A DNA stretch of 64,000 nucleotides. Source: Candidatus Sumerlaeota bacterium (GTDB taxonomy: Bacteria; Sumerlaeota; Sumerlaeia; Sumerlaeales; Sumerlaeaceae). The notes beneath the pieces are model-generated. The model worked only from the letters and a program-made list of their open reading frames with translations, was not told the origin of the DNA and did not search any database. Below are positions 36,466-47,108 of this stretch, one piece after another. Numbering within the stretch: the stretch's first letter is position 1; every line of letters starts with the position of its first letter. Where the stretch lies: assembly GCA_017161655.1 (NCBI GenBank), contig JADFCV010000002.1:110296-174295 (forward strand). Reading direction: 5' to 3'. The position numbers and the translations under genes are program-made.

Positions 36466-39400
36466 CTATTTAGTTGCTCCGGCCTGCTGGTGATACTCCT
36501 GAAGACTTCGCAACGTCACACGTCGTGCTTTCATCGCCTCGATCCCTTCAACCGCCGCCCTCGCTGCACTCACTGTCGTAATCAATGGAATTCCTCGTGA
36601 CACAACGAGTGTGCGAATCGCTTTTTCATCTGGTCGTCCTTGCGGCCCGGAAAAGGTATTGATGACGAGCCGGATTTGACCGTTGATCACGTAGTCGATG
36701 ACGTTCGGACGCCCTTCCTTGATTTTGTTCAGTGGGGCAGCAGCGATACCGTGCTTCTGCAGAAAACGATGAGTTCCTTCTGTCGCGTATAGGTGAAAGC
36801 CGAGTTCGACGAGTTTCTGGGCGACGGGTAAGAACTTCGGTTTGTCTTCATCGTTTATGGAGATGAATACCCCACCACTCAAAGGAAGGGCGCTCCCCGC
36901 TGCAGCCTGTGATTTGGCAAAGGCTAGTCCCGGATCCGGATCAATTCCCATGACCTCTCCCGTCGAACGCATCTCCGGACCGAGACGAATTTCACACCCC
37001 GGGAATTTGCTAAACGGCAGCACCGCTTCTTTCACTGAAAAGTAAGGAACGTGCGGTTCTTCGATGAACCCAAGCTCGTCGAGGGTCTTGCCGACCATAC
37101 ACAGCGCCGCGTATTGTGCGATGGGATGGCCTACTGATTTCGATACATAAGGCACAGTCCGACTTGCACGCGGATTGACCTCTAGCACGTAAACGACTTC
37201 GTCTTTCACCGCGTACTGAATGTTCATCAAGCCACAAACTTCGAGACTCTCCCCGAGTGCTTGCGTGTAGCGGCGAATGGTATTCAAAACATTATCGCTC
37301 AACGTCCGGGTTGGAATCACACACGCGCTGTCGCCCGAGTGGATGCCAGCCTCCTCAATGTGCTCCATGATGGCTGCAATCACGCAACGCCCAGCCACCT
37401 TCCCCTCAGATGTGCGTCGAAAGTCGCAGACAGCATCCACATCAACCTCAATTGCGCCGTCGAGGAATTTGTCCACCAACACTGGATGTTCCGGCGACAC
37501 ATCGAGAGCAATCCGCATGTAGTCGCGCAATTGTCGCTCAGTATAAACAACCTCCATTGCACGACCGCCCAGGACATAGCTGGGACGCACCATAACGGGG
37601 AATCCTATCTTCAGCGCGAGATCACGCACCTCCTTGAAGCTACGCCCGCTACCGTGCGCTGGTGCTGGAATCCCTAACTTATCGAGCAGAGCGCCGAAGC
37701 GTTTCCTGTCTTCGGCAAGATCGATCGAGTCCACCGACGTCCCGAGAATTCGGGTCGGCAATCCCTTTCGTTGAATATAGGTTTCGATAGCATGCGCCAG
37801 CTTTAGCGGCGTTTGACCGCCAAATTGCACAATGATCCCCACCACCTCACCAGCTGCGCACTCGTTCTCGATAATGTTGAGGACATCCTCGGCAGTCAGC
37901 GGCTCAAAGTAAAGGCGGTCAGCTGTGTCGTAGTCAGTGGACACCGTCTCTGGGTTTGAATTGACCATGATCGTTTCATAACCAGCAGCGCGCAATGCAA
38001 AGACTGCCTGGACGCAACAGTAGTCAAATTCAATGCCCTGCCCAATACGGTTGGGGCCACCACCTAAAATGATAACTTTTTTTCTCCCACTCGGCAGTGC
38101 TTCATTTTGTTGACCGAGATTCACCTCTGCTTCGTATGTCGAGTAGAAGTAAGGCGTATACGCCTCAAATTCCCCACCACAGGTATCAACAGATTTGTAC
38201 ACGGGACGAACACCCAGTTCCAATCGCCTGTCCCGAATGTCCCATTCTGTGAACTGCCTTTTCCCTGTGGATGCGAGGAAAGCAATTTGCTTGTCGGAAA
38301 AGCCCAGTTGTTTGGCCTCGAGGAGAAAAGCGCGTTCCCGTTGCGCTTCGGCTGCGGAACACTTTGCTCCGGGTTTCTTGATCAACTTCTCGCGACCTGC
38401 AGCTGCGATTCGGTGCTCGAAGTCGCATATCTCCCGGATGTTCTCCAGGAACCACGGATCAATGTGCGTGTTCTGATAAACCTCCTCCACGCTCATCAGC
38501 GCGTTCTTGCTTTTCCCGGACTGTTTCTCCTCCATGCCGTCAATGGCTTCGGCACCGTAAACTTCCATCTTGCCTTTAGCGCCAGGCACGCGGCCACGCA
38601 ACGCAGCACGGACCCAGAAAATGCGGTCCGGGTTTGGGTTTCGCAGGTGCCAGAGAAGCTCTGTCCGCGCATCATCCGCTGTTGGATCATAGTTGTGTTT
38701 TCCATCGCCTCCCAGACCGGCGCGCCCAATTTCCAGACCACGGATTCCCTTTTGCAGAGCTTCTTTGAAGGTGCGGCCGATGGCCATCGTTTCACCGACA
38801 GATTTCATCTGAGAACCGAGAATCGGCTCTGCCCCAGGAAATTTCTCGAACGCAAAACGAGGGATTTTTACGACACAGTAATCGATGGTTGGCTCAAAGC
38901 ACGCAGGCGTCTTTTTTGTGATATCATTGGGAATTTCATCCAGTCGATAGCCCGTTGCCAGTTTTGCCGCGATTTTTGCAATTGGGAAGCCAGTCGCTTT
39001 GCTGGCCAATGCGCTCGAGCGCGAGACCCGAGGGTTCATTTCAATCACAACACGACGCCCCGTTTTCGGATCCACCGCAAACTGTATGTTGCTGCCCCCT
39101 GTATCCACGCCGATTGCGCGGATAATCTTCAGCGCATCGTCACGCATGGCCTGGTATTCGCGGTCAGTAAGCGTCTGAATCGGGGCAACAGTGATCGAAT
39201 CTCCTGTGTGCACCCCCATAGGATCGAGATTCTCGATCGAGCAAATGATCACGACATTGTCATGCATGTCGCGCATCACCTCGAGCTCGAATTCCTTCCA
39301 CCCCAGCACGCATTCCTCGATCATAATTTCGTGAATAGGGGAGAGGCTTAGCCCACGTTGGGCGAGGACGTCGAACTCTTCCGAGTTGTACGCGATGCCC

Positions 39401-39969
39401 CCTCCTGTTCCACCCAGAGTGAACGATGGACGAATGATAATCGGAAACCCTATCTCGATGGAAGCTTCAAGCGCTTCGAACACCGCGCGCCGGATGTGCT
39501 CTTCGCGCCCACTCACAGCCTTGATGATAGCGCTTCGTGGCACATCAAGCCCAATATCCAGCATCGTTTGCTTAAAGCGCATCCGGTCCTCAGCTCGCTC
39601 GATGGCTTCTGCATTTGCTCCTATCAAGCGGCATCCATATCGCTCCAGCACCCCTTGCCGTGCCAGTTCCATGGCGATGTTAAGGGCTGTTTGCCCACCC
39701 AGTGTTGGCAAAATCGCGTCAGGTCTTTCTCGCTCGATAATGCTTTCCACGACATCGGTTGTCAGAGGTTCAATATAGGTACGGTCGCCAAACCCCGGAT
39801 CTGTCATGATGGTCGCGGGGTTGGAATTAACCAACACAACTTCATAGCCATTTTCTCGGAGAGCTTTGCATCCCTGAGTGCCAGAGTAGTCAAATTCACA
39901 GGCCTGCCCAATGACGATGGGGCCGCTACCGATAATCAGTATTTTCTTCATGTCTTGCCGTTGCGCCAA
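36466..39969 (-). CDS. carB: Carbamoyl-phosphate synthase large subunit CarB
   Basis: CarB makes carbamoyl phosphate from bicarbonate, ATP and ammonia for arginine and pyrimidines. The 1167-residue protein has two ATP-grasp halves. The first has [28 protein letters not shown] and [21 protein letters not shown]-like motifs, and the second repeats [19 protein letters not shown]-terminal allosteric MGS-like domain follows. It is about 90 residues longer than E. coli CarB; an insert lies around residues 430-520 in the oligomerisation region. I keep the TTG start: AGAGGTG is upstream and the N-terminus AQRQDMKKI matches the family's PKRTDIKK. No carA in window. Confidence 0.95.
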   Translation of the reverse strand: MAQRQDMKKILIIGSGPIVIGQACEFDYSGTQGCKALRENGYEVVLVNSNPATIMTDPGFGDRTYIEPLTTDVVESIIERERPDAILPTLGGQTALNIAMELARQGVLERYGCRLIGANAEAIERAEDRMRFKQTMLDIGLDVPRSAIIKAVSGREEHIRRAVFEALEASIEIGFPIIIRPSFTLGGTGGGIAYNSEEFDVLAQRGLSLSPIHEIMIEECVLGWKEFELEVMRDMHDNVVIICSIENLDPMGVHTGDSITVAPIQTLTDREYQAMRDDALKIIRAIGVDTGGSNIQFAVDPKTGRRVVIEMNPRVSRSSALASKATGFPIAKIAAKLATGYRLDEIPNDITKKTPACFEPTIDYCVVKIPRFAFEKFPGAEPILGSQMKSVGETMAIGRTFKEALQKGIRGLEIGRAGLGGDGKHNYDPTADDARTELLWHLRNPNPDRIFWVRAALRGRVPGAKGKMEVYGAEAIDGMEEKQSGKSKNALMSVEEVYQNTHIDPWFLENIREICDFEHRIAAAGREKLIKKPGAKCSAAEAQRERAFLLEAKQLGFSDKQIAFLASTGKRQFTEWDIRDRRLELGVRPVYKSVDTCGGEFEAYTPYFYSTYEAEVNLGQQNEALPSGRKKVIILGGGPNRIGQGIEFDYCCVQAVFALRAAGYETIMVNSNPETVSTDYDTADRLYFEPLTAEDVLNIIENECAAGEVVGIIVQFGGQTPLKLAHAIETYIQRKGLPTRILGTSVDSIDLAEDRKRFGALLDKLGIPAPAHGSGRSFKEVRDLALKIGFPVMVRPSYVLGGRAMEVVYTERQLRDYMRIALDVSPEHPVLVDKFLDGAIEVDVDAVCDFRRTSEGKVAGRCVIAAIMEHIEEAGIHSGDSACVIPTRTLSDNVLNTIRRYTQALGESLEVCGLMNIQYAVKDEVVYVLEVNPRASRTVPYVSKSVGHPIAQYAALCMVGKTLDELGFIEEPHVPYFSVKEAVLPFSKFPGCEIRLGPEMRSTGEVMGIDPDPGLAFAKSQAAAGSALPLSGGVFISINDEDKPKFLPVAQKLVELGFHLYATEGTHRFLQKHGIAAAPLNKIKEGRPNVIDYVINGQIRLVINTFSGPQGRPDEKAIRTLVVSRGIPLITTVSAARAAVEGIEAMKARRVTLRSLQEYHQQAGATK

Positions 39970-40174
39970 AACCGCACCTCTTTTGCAATTTTACGCTTAC
40001 TCAGCAAAGCCAACGCTAACTGCTGGGCACGCTGAATCAACTTCAAGCCTTTTCCTTACAAAACCGAGAGGGAGAAATCAGAGGGTTGGTCACGCTCAAC
40101 ACGTATCCACCATTCCTTACTTGAAGCTCGTTACCACCGTAGCTTACTTTCATTGCCAACGTCAAAAGTGGGAC

Positions 40175-41794
40175 ATGTCTACCCTTATGAGCAATAGGAC
40201 ACAAAAATCGAAGGAGTCCGCTCGTCAGCGGCGTCTGCGCAGCGCACAACTAGTCTCGCGCATTGGTCAGGTCTTTGCGTCAAACAAGTCGCTCGACACC
40301 AGCCTTCTTGCGATCGTCAATCTCATAAGAACCACTCTCGATCTTGAGCGATGCAGTGTTTTGTTGCTGAACCGCGAAAGGGGAATTCTCACTCTTGCCG
40401 CCGCCGCGGGCATTCCCGAAAAGTTCTGGGCACAAGTCGAGATTCCTGTCGGAGAAGGCATCTCAGGACGTGTTGTTTTTGAACGCAAACCAGTCTTTGT
40501 TGAGGACATCTCGCAATCTGAATTTGCCCATGCCGCCCATCACGAACGCTATTCCACAAAATCCTTTATTTCTGTGCCAATCATGGTGAGCGGCGATGTC
40601 GTTGGAGTGCTCAATGCGAACAGCCGCTCTGACGCCGACCCACTCGGGCGCGAGGAAATGGATCTCCTTGTGGCCATTGCTGGTTTCATAGGTCTCGGAA
40701 TTTCCAACGCTCAGCTCTCCGAGCGGTGCGAGGAACGATCGAGCCTCTTTAGAGCAGCCATGGACGCAGTTCAGTGCGGTGCGATCATTGTTGATCGTGG
40801 GCTTGCGATTCAGCACATGAACAACGAAGCTTGCCGATGGCTGCGGCTGGGTGGGGAAGCCAAGTTTCTGGGGAAATCACTCCTCGACCTCTGGCCACAG
40901 CTCGAAGGCACAGAAACCTTCGGCAGATTACGTGAAGCGCTCGCGAACGGCCTTCGTTGTTCGTTGGTGGAAACACTGTCCTTTCCGACTGGGCTTACCG
41001 GCGAGGTCGAAGTTTTCCTGTCCCCCATGGTCGTGCGGGGTGACCAGCGCTTTGCCTTGCTTGCCTTCCACGATCTTGTGTCCAGCGCACAGGTGGACAG
41101 CTATAAATCGCAATTCCTTTCCCTTCTGGCGCACGAGTTGTGTACGCCATCCGCAGCCCTTCAAGCTGCCAGCGACTTGCTATTAGGCTCGCTCAGCGAC
41201 AGCCAGTGCTCTGACTGGGCAAAGCTGCTTCGTATTGTCTCCAGTAATTCCCGTCGCCTTCTCACCGTGGTGAATTCACTTCTCGACGTTTACGAGCTAG
41301 AGCGGGGGACTTTGGTACTCGACAAGCACGATGTGCGGATAGACGAGCTGCTAGAGGAAGTTGTCAACCTTTTCGAGTCCGATGCCGAAAAGAAAAAAAT
41401 CTCTATCCAGCTCTCCTCGCCTCCAATCCTTGCTCATGTGGACGGCCGCCGTTTCACTCAGATTATTAGTGCTATCGTCGATAACGCGATCAAATATTCG
41501 CCGCAGGCAACCACAGTGGAGGTCAAGGCTGTGGCAAATGATGCCCAGCAAACCTTTGACGTTTCGGTGCGCGATTATGGGCCGGGCTTGCCCGCTAATT
41601 CTGCCCTGCGCGACGCCATCCGCTTTCAGCCTGGGGAACCGCTTCCGACCCGTTCGAGCGGTGGCCTAGGAATAGGTCTCTACCTCGCGCGCGCTCTGGC
41701 AACGCTTCACGGTGGCGAGGTTGTTGTTCAAAACGCCGAAGGCGGCGGCACACTCGTGATGGTGCGCATGCCGATGGGAAACCCCAGTTCTTGA
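40175..41794 (+). CDS. GAF/PAS sensor histidine kinase
   Basis: This 539-residue cytoplasmic sensor kinase starts at ATG 40175 (the track starts 88 codons too early, inside carB). An N-terminal GAF domain (about 25-180, with GRVVFERKPVFVEDIS) is followed by a PAS-like region (about 190-290). A HisKA domain has phospho-acceptor His320 in LLAHELCTPSAAL. The HATPase_c domain shows VDNAIKYSP (N box), DYGPGLP (G1) and SGGLGIGLYLA (G2). There is no transmembrane helix. No response regulator is adjacent, so its partner is elsewhere. Signal unknown. Confidence 0.92.
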   Translation: MSTLMSNRTQKSKESARQRRLRSAQLVSRIGQVFASNKSLDTSLLAIVNLIRTTLDLERCSVLLLNRERGILTLAAAAGIPEKFWAQVEIPVGEGISGRVVFERKPVFVEDISQSEFAHAAHHERYSTKSFISVPIMVSGDVVGVLNANSRSDADPLGREEMDLLVAIAGFIGLGISNAQLSERCEERSSLFRAAMDAVQCGAIIVDRGLAIQHMNNEACRWLRLGGEAKFLGKSLLDLWPQLEGTETFGRLREALANGLRCSLVETLSFPTGLTGEVEVFLSPMVVRGDQRFALLAFHDLVSSAQVDSYKSQFLSLLAHELCTPSAALQAASDLLLGSLSDSQCSDWAKLLRIVSSNSRRLLTVVNSLLDVYELERGTLVLDKHDVRIDELLEEVVNLFESDAEKKKISIQLSSPPILAHVDGRRFTQIISAIVDNAIKYSPQATTVEVKAVANDAQQTFDVSVRDYGPGLPANSALRDAIRFQPGEPLPTRSSGGLGIGLYLARALATLHGGEVVVQNAEGGGTLVMVRMPMGNPSS

Positions 41795-41951
41795 TCAAGG
41801 ACCAAGGAGCACTATTTGCTTGTCTGCACAGCCTTTTCTTCGCAAACACGAGAGTAATAGTGGCGTCATACTGGCGTGATTTTCGCTTGAAGGACAGTAG
41901 AATGCTCTGACCTGCACGGTCGGAGCTGGTGAGAACAAAGGAGAACCGCCG

Positions 41952-42905
41952 ATGAAAACGCGAGTACTTTGCGGCATGCTGTGGGTGCTGGGTGCCCTTC
42001 TTTTAGCGCCGAAAATTGTTGAGGCAGCGACGGTTGTCGAAGGAGCTGGTGCATACAAGCCTCATTCAGGCGAGCGCGAAGCTCCGGATGTGTCGTCACG
42101 CGTTGCCATTGTTCCCCGGCCCCTCGGTGGAGTTCTAAAAGTGGACATTAGCACGGACCGTTCGCGCTATCATATCGGCGACCCCATTCGCATCTATTTC
42201 AGCGTCAATCGCGACGCCTACGTCTTTATTTTCGATACGGACGCAGCAGGAGTCACCCACCAAATCTTCCCCAATTACTATGATCGCGATAATTACGTCC
42301 GTGCCGGACGGCGATATATGATTCCCGATCGTACGTATGACCTCGAAGTTACGGGGCCACAGGGCGACGAAAAGCTGACCATTGTTGCCGTTGCGCAGGA
42401 TTTCCCCTTCCTAAGGGAGTGGCACCAATACTCACGTCGAAATCCCTATCCTGCCTCACGTGATGGGGCTGCAGCTCTCATTAGGCGTATCGAAAGTTTC
42501 CGCACCGAGCCATCGGCGCGTGGTATCCGCCCGGTCCGTCCTGTGCCTCGTGAGAATTTCTGGGCTGAAGATTGGACAACTTTCTACGTGATGGGGAGCA
42601 ACCGTGTGCCACCGCGTGAATACAAAGTTGCTCGTTATGGGCGCGTGGAAATCGATTCCACTCCGGACAACGCGCGCATCTACCTAGATGGCCAGTACTA
42701 CGGCCGCACGCCGCAAATCATAGATCGAATCGAGGTTGGCTATCACAGCTTGCGTGTGGAGAAAAACGGGTACGAACCTTATCAGACCAATATCTACGTG
42801 CGACCGAACGACACGCGGCACATTGACATCTTTTTGAAGGAAACAAAGCCTCGGCCGTCTTACCGTTGGGAAGGAATTGGGTTCTTCCAGCGGCGTGGCG
42901 AGTAG
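41952..42905 (+). CDS. Exported DUF4384-PEGA domain protein
   Basis: This 317-residue secreted protein has a clean signal peptide (ending IVEAATVV). A DUF4384 domain (about residues 60-150, with YHIGDPIRIYFSVNRDAYVFIFD) follows. After a linker comes a PEGA domain (residues 230-300: GRVEIDSTPDNARIYLDGQYYGRTP). PEGA repeats bind or present surface components and are common in exported proteins of FCB/PVC bacteria. The ribosome site AAAGGAGAACC is strong. It lies 15 bases before murD on the same strand, so co-transcription is likely. Function unknown. Confidence 0.85.
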   Translation: MKTRVLCGMLWVLGALLLAPKIVEAATVVEGAGAYKPHSGEREAPDVSSRVAIVPRPLGGVLKVDISTDRSRYHIGDPIRIYFSVNRDAYVFIFDTDAAGVTHQIFPNYYDRDNYVRAGRRYMIPDRTYDLEVTGPQGDEKLTIVAVAQDFPFLREWHQYSRRNPYPASRDGAAALIRRIESFRTEPSARGIRPVRPVPRENFWAEDWTTFYVMGSNRVPPREYKVARYGRVEIDSTPDNARIYLDGQYYGRTPQIIDRIEVGYHSLRVEKNGYEPYQTNIYVRPNDTRHIDIFLKETKPRPSYRWEGIGFFQRRGE

Positions 42906-42920
42906 GAGGCTCTCAAGACA

Positions 42921-44321
42921 ATGAAGCGTGAAGAAGTGCGCGGCCGCAAAGTTGCCGTTTTTGGTGCAGCGCGTAGCGGGATAGCCGTCGCCCGTCTGCT
43001 GAAGCGCGCGGGGGCGGAAGTCACTGTTGTCGACGAGAAATCCGAGGAAGCAGCCGCTGACGTCGCGTTGCAGCTCAGGGACTTAGGAATCCCGGCTCGT
43101 TGGGGCTCCGACGAATGTGCGGAGGTGCTTAAGGCTGCCGAAATTGTCGTGAAAAGCCCTGGCGTCCCTCAAACGAATCCCCTTGTCGTCGCCGCTCGTC
43201 AGAATGGTGTCCGAATCATAAGTGAAGTCGAAGTGGCCGCGACTTTCCTCCCCGAGCGTAGTAAGCTCGTAGCAATCACGGGCACAAACGGAAAAACAAC
43301 CACCACGGCCTGGATTGCGCATCTCCTCGCCGAAGCAGGCTTTCCTTCCGTCGCATGTGGAAATATCGGACGCGCATTCTCCGATGCTGTTCTTGAGGCG
43401 TGGGAAAGCTCTTCCTCCCCCTTACCGTCCATCTTCGTTGCCGAAATCAGCAGTTTCCAATTAGAGGACATAGAGGAATTTCATCCCAACGTTGCTGTGC
43501 TCACGAATTTGGCCCCGGACCACCTGGACCGGTACCAGAACTATGGCGAGTATGTTGCGGCAAAAGAAAACCTTCTTCGCAACATGCAGCCAACGGATGC
43601 CTTCGTGTGGAACTATGACAATGCAGACAGCGCGACTTTTGCTCCCGGCGTTCGGGTGCGCCGGTATCCTTTTTCTGCCCGATCAAAGCCGGCAAGCGCC
43701 GGCGCTGGAGTAGAAGGGGAGTGGTTGGTCCTCGAGACCGAAGACACCGGGATTGTGCGTTTGCTTCGGAAAGACGAGCTCCCTTTGGTCGGGACACACA
43801 ACGTCGAGAACGCTTTGGCAGCAGCCCTTGCCGCTGTTCTGGGGGGGGCGTCTATCGAGGCTATTCGGGACGGTCTTCGCTCCTTTCGCGGCGTCGAGCA
43901 TCGCATTGAATTTTGCGGGGAACGCAAAGGCGTGCGCTTCTATAACGATTCCAAAGCCACGAATCTCGATTCCCTTGAAAAAGCCCTCTGCAGCTTTTCG
44001 GTTCCCATTGTGCTCATTGCAGGCGGACGCGACAAAAAGAGTGATTACGAGTCGCTGACTTCACTTGTGCGGGAGAAAGTCAAGGCGCTGATCACCCTTG
44101 GCGAAGCTGCTCCGCTCATTGAAAACGCGTGGAGCCGCTGGGTTCCCACGGAGCGTGCGCGCACCATGGAAGACGCTGTGCAGCGCGCTGCGCAGCTCGC
44201 CGAAGAGGGAGATGTCGTGCTGCTATCCCCAGCGTGTGCCAGCTACGACATGTATCGTAATTTCGAGGAGCGTGGGCGCCATTTTAAGGATTGTGTGCGC
44301 AAAGTATTGGAAAAATCCTGA
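42921..44321 (+). CDS. murD: UDP-N-acetylmuramoylalanine--D-glutamate ligase MurD
   Basis: MurD adds D-glutamate to UDP-MurNAc-L-Ala in cytoplasmic peptidoglycan precursor synthesis. The 466-residue protein has an N-terminal Rossmann-like UDP-binding domain (AVFGAARSGIAVARL), the ATP P-loop AITGTNGKTTTTAW, VAEISSFQLED, NLAPDHLDRY and the C-terminal domain with EHRIEFCGERKGVRFYNDSKATN. The last is the MurD signature. Ribosome site TAGGAGGC. It is not within a classical dcw cluster; it follows the DUF4384-PEGA gene. Confidence 0.96.
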   Translation: MKREEVRGRKVAVFGAARSGIAVARLLKRAGAEVTVVDEKSEEAAADVALQLRDLGIPARWGSDECAEVLKAAEIVVKSPGVPQTNPLVVAARQNGVRIISEVEVAATFLPERSKLVAITGTNGKTTTTAWIAHLLAEAGFPSVACGNIGRAFSDAVLEAWESSSSPLPSIFVAEISSFQLEDIEEFHPNVAVLTNLAPDHLDRYQNYGEYVAAKENLLRNMQPTDAFVWNYDNADSATFAPGVRVRRYPFSARSKPASAGAGVEGEWLVLETEDTGIVRLLRKDELPLVGTHNVENALAAALAAVLGGASIEAIRDGLRSFRGVEHRIEFCGERKGVRFYNDSKATNLDSLEKALCSFSVPIVLIAGGRDKKSDYESLTSLVREKVKALITLGEAAPLIENAWSRWVPTERARTMEDAVQRAAQLAEEGDVVLLSPACASYDMYRNFEERGRHFKDCVRKVLEKS

Positions 44322-44580
44322 CCGCTGAGCCTTCACCACCCTGCTTGTCCGTAGCCAGACGCGACTTTTCATTCAAACGTACATGAGTGCGTGCGGTTCT
44401 GATGCGGCGCAATCTCCGGCGCTTCCCCGCACGTCGGAGCGCGTTAGCCACTTCCCAGATGTAGGCGCGATACCACGCCACGCTCAAAGATCGAAGTGTG
44501 TTCGCATCGCCCACAGAAGCGCGCGTTTCTCAACCTGCTGCGAGTATCATAAGCGCCAGGCAGTCTTAAGAAATCGCCCA
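44322..44580. other. Intergenic region between convergent murD and purH (no feature seen)
   Basis: This 259-base gap lies between two convergent genes. Small ORFs cross it on both strands (for example an Arg-rich 76-residue minus-strand frame) but none has a ribosome site or family trace. I see no clear terminator hairpin with a T-run. Confidence 0.5.
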
Positions 44581-46146
44581 TCAGTGGCGGAAGTGACGCA
44601 TCCCCGTAAACACCATAATCAATCCCCGCTCGTCTGCTGCCTGTATCACCTCAGCATCTCGCACACTTCCGCCCGGCTGAATGATTGCCTTTATCCCAAT
44701 GTCGGCCGCGCGATCAACATTATCGCGGAACGGGAAGAACGCATCACTTGCCATGTAGGCTCCCCGGACCGGGCTTTGCGCTTTCACGGCCGCGATATTC
44801 GTGGAATCAATACGACTCATCTGACCAGCCCCTATGCCAATCGTCGCATTGCGCGACGTGTATACGATGGCATTGGACTTCACAAATTTTGCCACTTTCC
44901 ACGCGAATAGCAGCGCATCGAGGTCTTCTTCGGTTGGCTGGAGTTTGGTGACCACTCGCAGCTGATCCCGCGTGACCATGCCGGTATCACGTGTCTGCAC
45001 CAGGACGCCACCGACCACGCTCTTCAGCATCCATTGTTGCTCTATTGGCGTAAACGGTCCCGTGGCGAGAAGACGCAGATTTTTCTTCCTCCGAAGAATG
45101 TCCAGAGCCTCATCCGTAAACCCAGGAGCCACAATCGCTTCAACGAAAAGGTCGGCCAGAGCATTTGCTGTCTCTGCATCGACCTCCCGATTAAACCCAA
45201 TGACACCTCCGAAAGCACTCACAGGATCACATGCACGCGCCGCCCGGAAAGCGTCGCTTAGCTTCTCTGCGCGTGCCACCCCGCAAGGATTATTGTGCTT
45301 GATGATAGCACAGCAAGGTTCTTCGAATGCCCGAACAATCTCTAGCGCCGAGTCCAAATCTATGATGTTGTTATATGAAAGCTCCTTGCCGTGTAGCTGC
45401 TTTGCCGTAGCCAGACTGGTCTCGCCGTGAGGATTGTTTGCGTAAAAAGCAGCCTGCTGGTGGGGGTTCTCACCGTAGCGCAGATCCTGGAGCTTCGGTA
45501 GCGAGAGAACCAGTTGTTTGGGAAACTGCGAGAGTTGCTCCCCAGATGTGCTGCTAGCAACGCTATCAAGATAATTTGTTATCGATGCATCATAGGCGGC
45601 TGTTCGTTGAAATGCTTTGACCGCTAATCGTTGTCGGAGCAAAGCCGTCTCCTCACCTTCCTCCCGATCAAGCACGCCCAAAATTGTTCCGTAGTCTGCT
45701 TCGTCGCAGACTACGTAGACAGACGCGTGGTTTTTAGCTGCTGCACGAAGCAGAGCCACGCCGCCGATATCGATCTGTTCAATAGCCTCTGCCAACGAGA
45801 TCTCGGGTATTGCGACTGTCTCTTCGAAGGGGTACAGGCTCACCACGACCAGGTCGATTGCCAGAATCCCCTCGCGGTGAAGTATGTCCATGTCTTCGGT
45901 CCTTTCGCGGCGCGCCAAGATCCCCGCGAAAATCTTTGGATGGAGCGTCTTCACACGTCCGCCCAGAATTTCCGGCTGCCCCGTATAATCTGAGACACTT
46001 GCGGCTGGAATCCCGTTTTCCGTGAGTGTGCGCAAGGTCCCACCAGTCGAAAGGATTTTCACACCGTGCTGGACCAAAGCGCGGGCAAAATCAACAAGCC
46101 CATCTTTCCGATAAACGCTGATTAGTGCTGTTTCGATCCGTGCCAT
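44581..46146 (-). CDS. purH: Bifunctional AICAR transformylase/IMP cyclohydrolase PurH
   Basis: PurH does the last two steps of IMP synthesis. The 521-residue protein has the N-terminal cyclohydrolase domain (ALISVYRKDG, LSTGGTLRTLTENGIPA) and the transformylase domain (DLRYGENPHQQAAFY, IIKHNNPCGVA, DAFFPFRDNVD, IIQPGGSVRD). I start at ATG 46146 (MARIETAL), the usual family start; an ATG seven codons upstream is also possible, and neither has a strong ribosome site. It follows the flavoprotein-like gene by 62 bases on the same strand and may be in the same operon. Confidence 0.95.
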   Translation of the reverse strand: MARIETALISVYRKDGLVDFARALVQHGVKILSTGGTLRTLTENGIPAASVSDYTGQPEILGGRVKTLHPKIFAGILARRERTEDMDILHREGILAIDLVVVSLYPFEETVAIPEISLAEAIEQIDIGGVALLRAAAKNHASVYVVCDEADYGTILGVLDREEGEETALLRQRLAVKAFQRTAAYDASITNYLDSVASSTSGEQLSQFPKQLVLSLPKLQDLRYGENPHQQAAFYANNPHGETSLATAKQLHGKELSYNNIIDLDSALEIVRAFEEPCCAIIKHNNPCGVARAEKLSDAFRAARACDPVSAFGGVIGFNREVDAETANALADLFVEAIVAPGFTDEALDILRRKKNLRLLATGPFTPIEQQWMLKSVVGGVLVQTRDTGMVTRDQLRVVTKLQPTEEDLDALLFAWKVAKFVKSNAIVYTSRNATIGIGAGQMSRIDSTNIAAVKAQSPVRGAYMASDAFFPFRDNVDRAADIGIKAIIQPGGSVRDAEVIQAADERGLIMVFTGMRHFRH

Positions 46147-46208
46147 GGCTCTGGAATTCGGGACCATAACACTCTGAACGCAATGAGAAAAAGAAGGGAA
46201 AGGACTTT

Positions 46209-47018
46209 TTACTGGCGGACGATTTCTAGACCAAGTCGTTGCGCATGGTCACGCGCTTCGTCGGTAATGATGGCATCGTCTGGCACAATCATCTGCTTGT
46301 GGCCCTGCGAAGCTGCTTTCCAAACATCCTCACTTGTGACAAACATACGTCGCTTGTGCGGACGTGTCTTTGCCAACCGCTCAGGGGTTTCATTCACGGG
46401 CACATAAAACGCGCTATCAATGGCTCGCACGAGTTCCGTTGGGGACACGAAACGTACCCCCATCTCAGTAAGTCCGTGGTAGGCGTCCTCTGCCAGGCGA
46501 CGCAATTTTGGGGGAGCGCTTGGCGGTGCCGATGATTCGCGCAAAACAGCAGAATCCTCCGCCACAATCACAGGCTTTCCAGATTCCAAAAAAGCGCGAA
46601 GGATCACCGTCGGTTTGGAATCAAAAATCCCAGCTGACAGTTTCGCTGCGGCGTTTGAAGAAAGACAGGCAGCAATTGCAGCCTCGCCGCGTTTTGCCAG
46701 CGAGAGAAGTAGGCCCTCGGATGGGTGCGAATGAACTTCCAGTCTCTTCGGCAGTCGAAGCGCTGCAAATCTTTCCCCAAAAAGGGCAGAAAAAGTCTCA
46801 CTTAGCACACAGTCCATCTGGCAGCCGCGCTCTGCAAGTGCGGCCAATTGATCGAAAAGCGCATCACTCGGCCAACGGTTCCCACTAAAAACGATGACCA
46901 GGGTGTGTTCTCCAGGACTGCTAGCCGCTGACCCAGCCCGATTTGCCAAGAACTCGGCCAGCACGCGCTCAACTTCCGCTTTTACGATGTCACGTAGATC
47001 TCCCACGCTCGAGAACAC
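46209..47018 (-). CDS. Microcompartment-associated flavoprotein-like protein
   Basis: This is a 269-residue protein without a sure family. Residues 35-150 look like a flavoprotein/Rossmann-type fold (TLVIVFSGNRWPSDALFDQLAALAERG; FLESGKPVIVAEDSAVL). The last 45 residues (MFVTSEDVWKAA...IITDEARDHAQRLGLEIV) resemble a short segment shared by EutT/EutQ-like and other microcompartment proteins, in which a TeeDV strand leads to I-x-T-x2-A-R-D. It lies 90 bases behind a BMC-H shell gene on the same strand. Both points suggest a cargo or accessory protein of a microcompartment. The role is inferred; no cofactor motif is certain. Confidence 0.6.
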   Translation of the reverse strand: MFSSVGDLRDIVKAEVERVLAEFLANRAGSAASSPGEHTLVIVFSGNRWPSDALFDQLAALAERGCQMDCVLSETFSALFGERFAALRLPKRLEVHSHPSEGLLLSLAKRGEAAIAACLSSNAAAKLSAGIFDSKPTVILRAFLESGKPVIVAEDSAVLRESSAPPSAPPKLRRLAEDAYHGLTEMGVRFVSPTELVRAIDSAFYVPVNETPERLAKTRPHKRRMFVTSEDVWKAASQGHKQMIVPDDAIITDEARDHAQRLGLEIVRQ

Positions 47019-47108
47019 TCCTCAGCAGCGCATCGTTCAATGATAGCAGCGGCCCGCCCATTTCACTGTGGACAGGCCGCCTGCCATCTATTCAAACCAA
47101 TGCCTCAG

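Noticed and set aside
38107-39351. 414-residue plus-strand ORF
   Set aside because: It lies wholly within carB on the opposite strand, has no family motif, and carB is a certain gene. It is an antisense shadow.
44383-44910. 175-residue plus-strand ORF across the murD-purH gap
   Set aside because: More than half lies antisense to purH, and no ribosome site or fold is seen.
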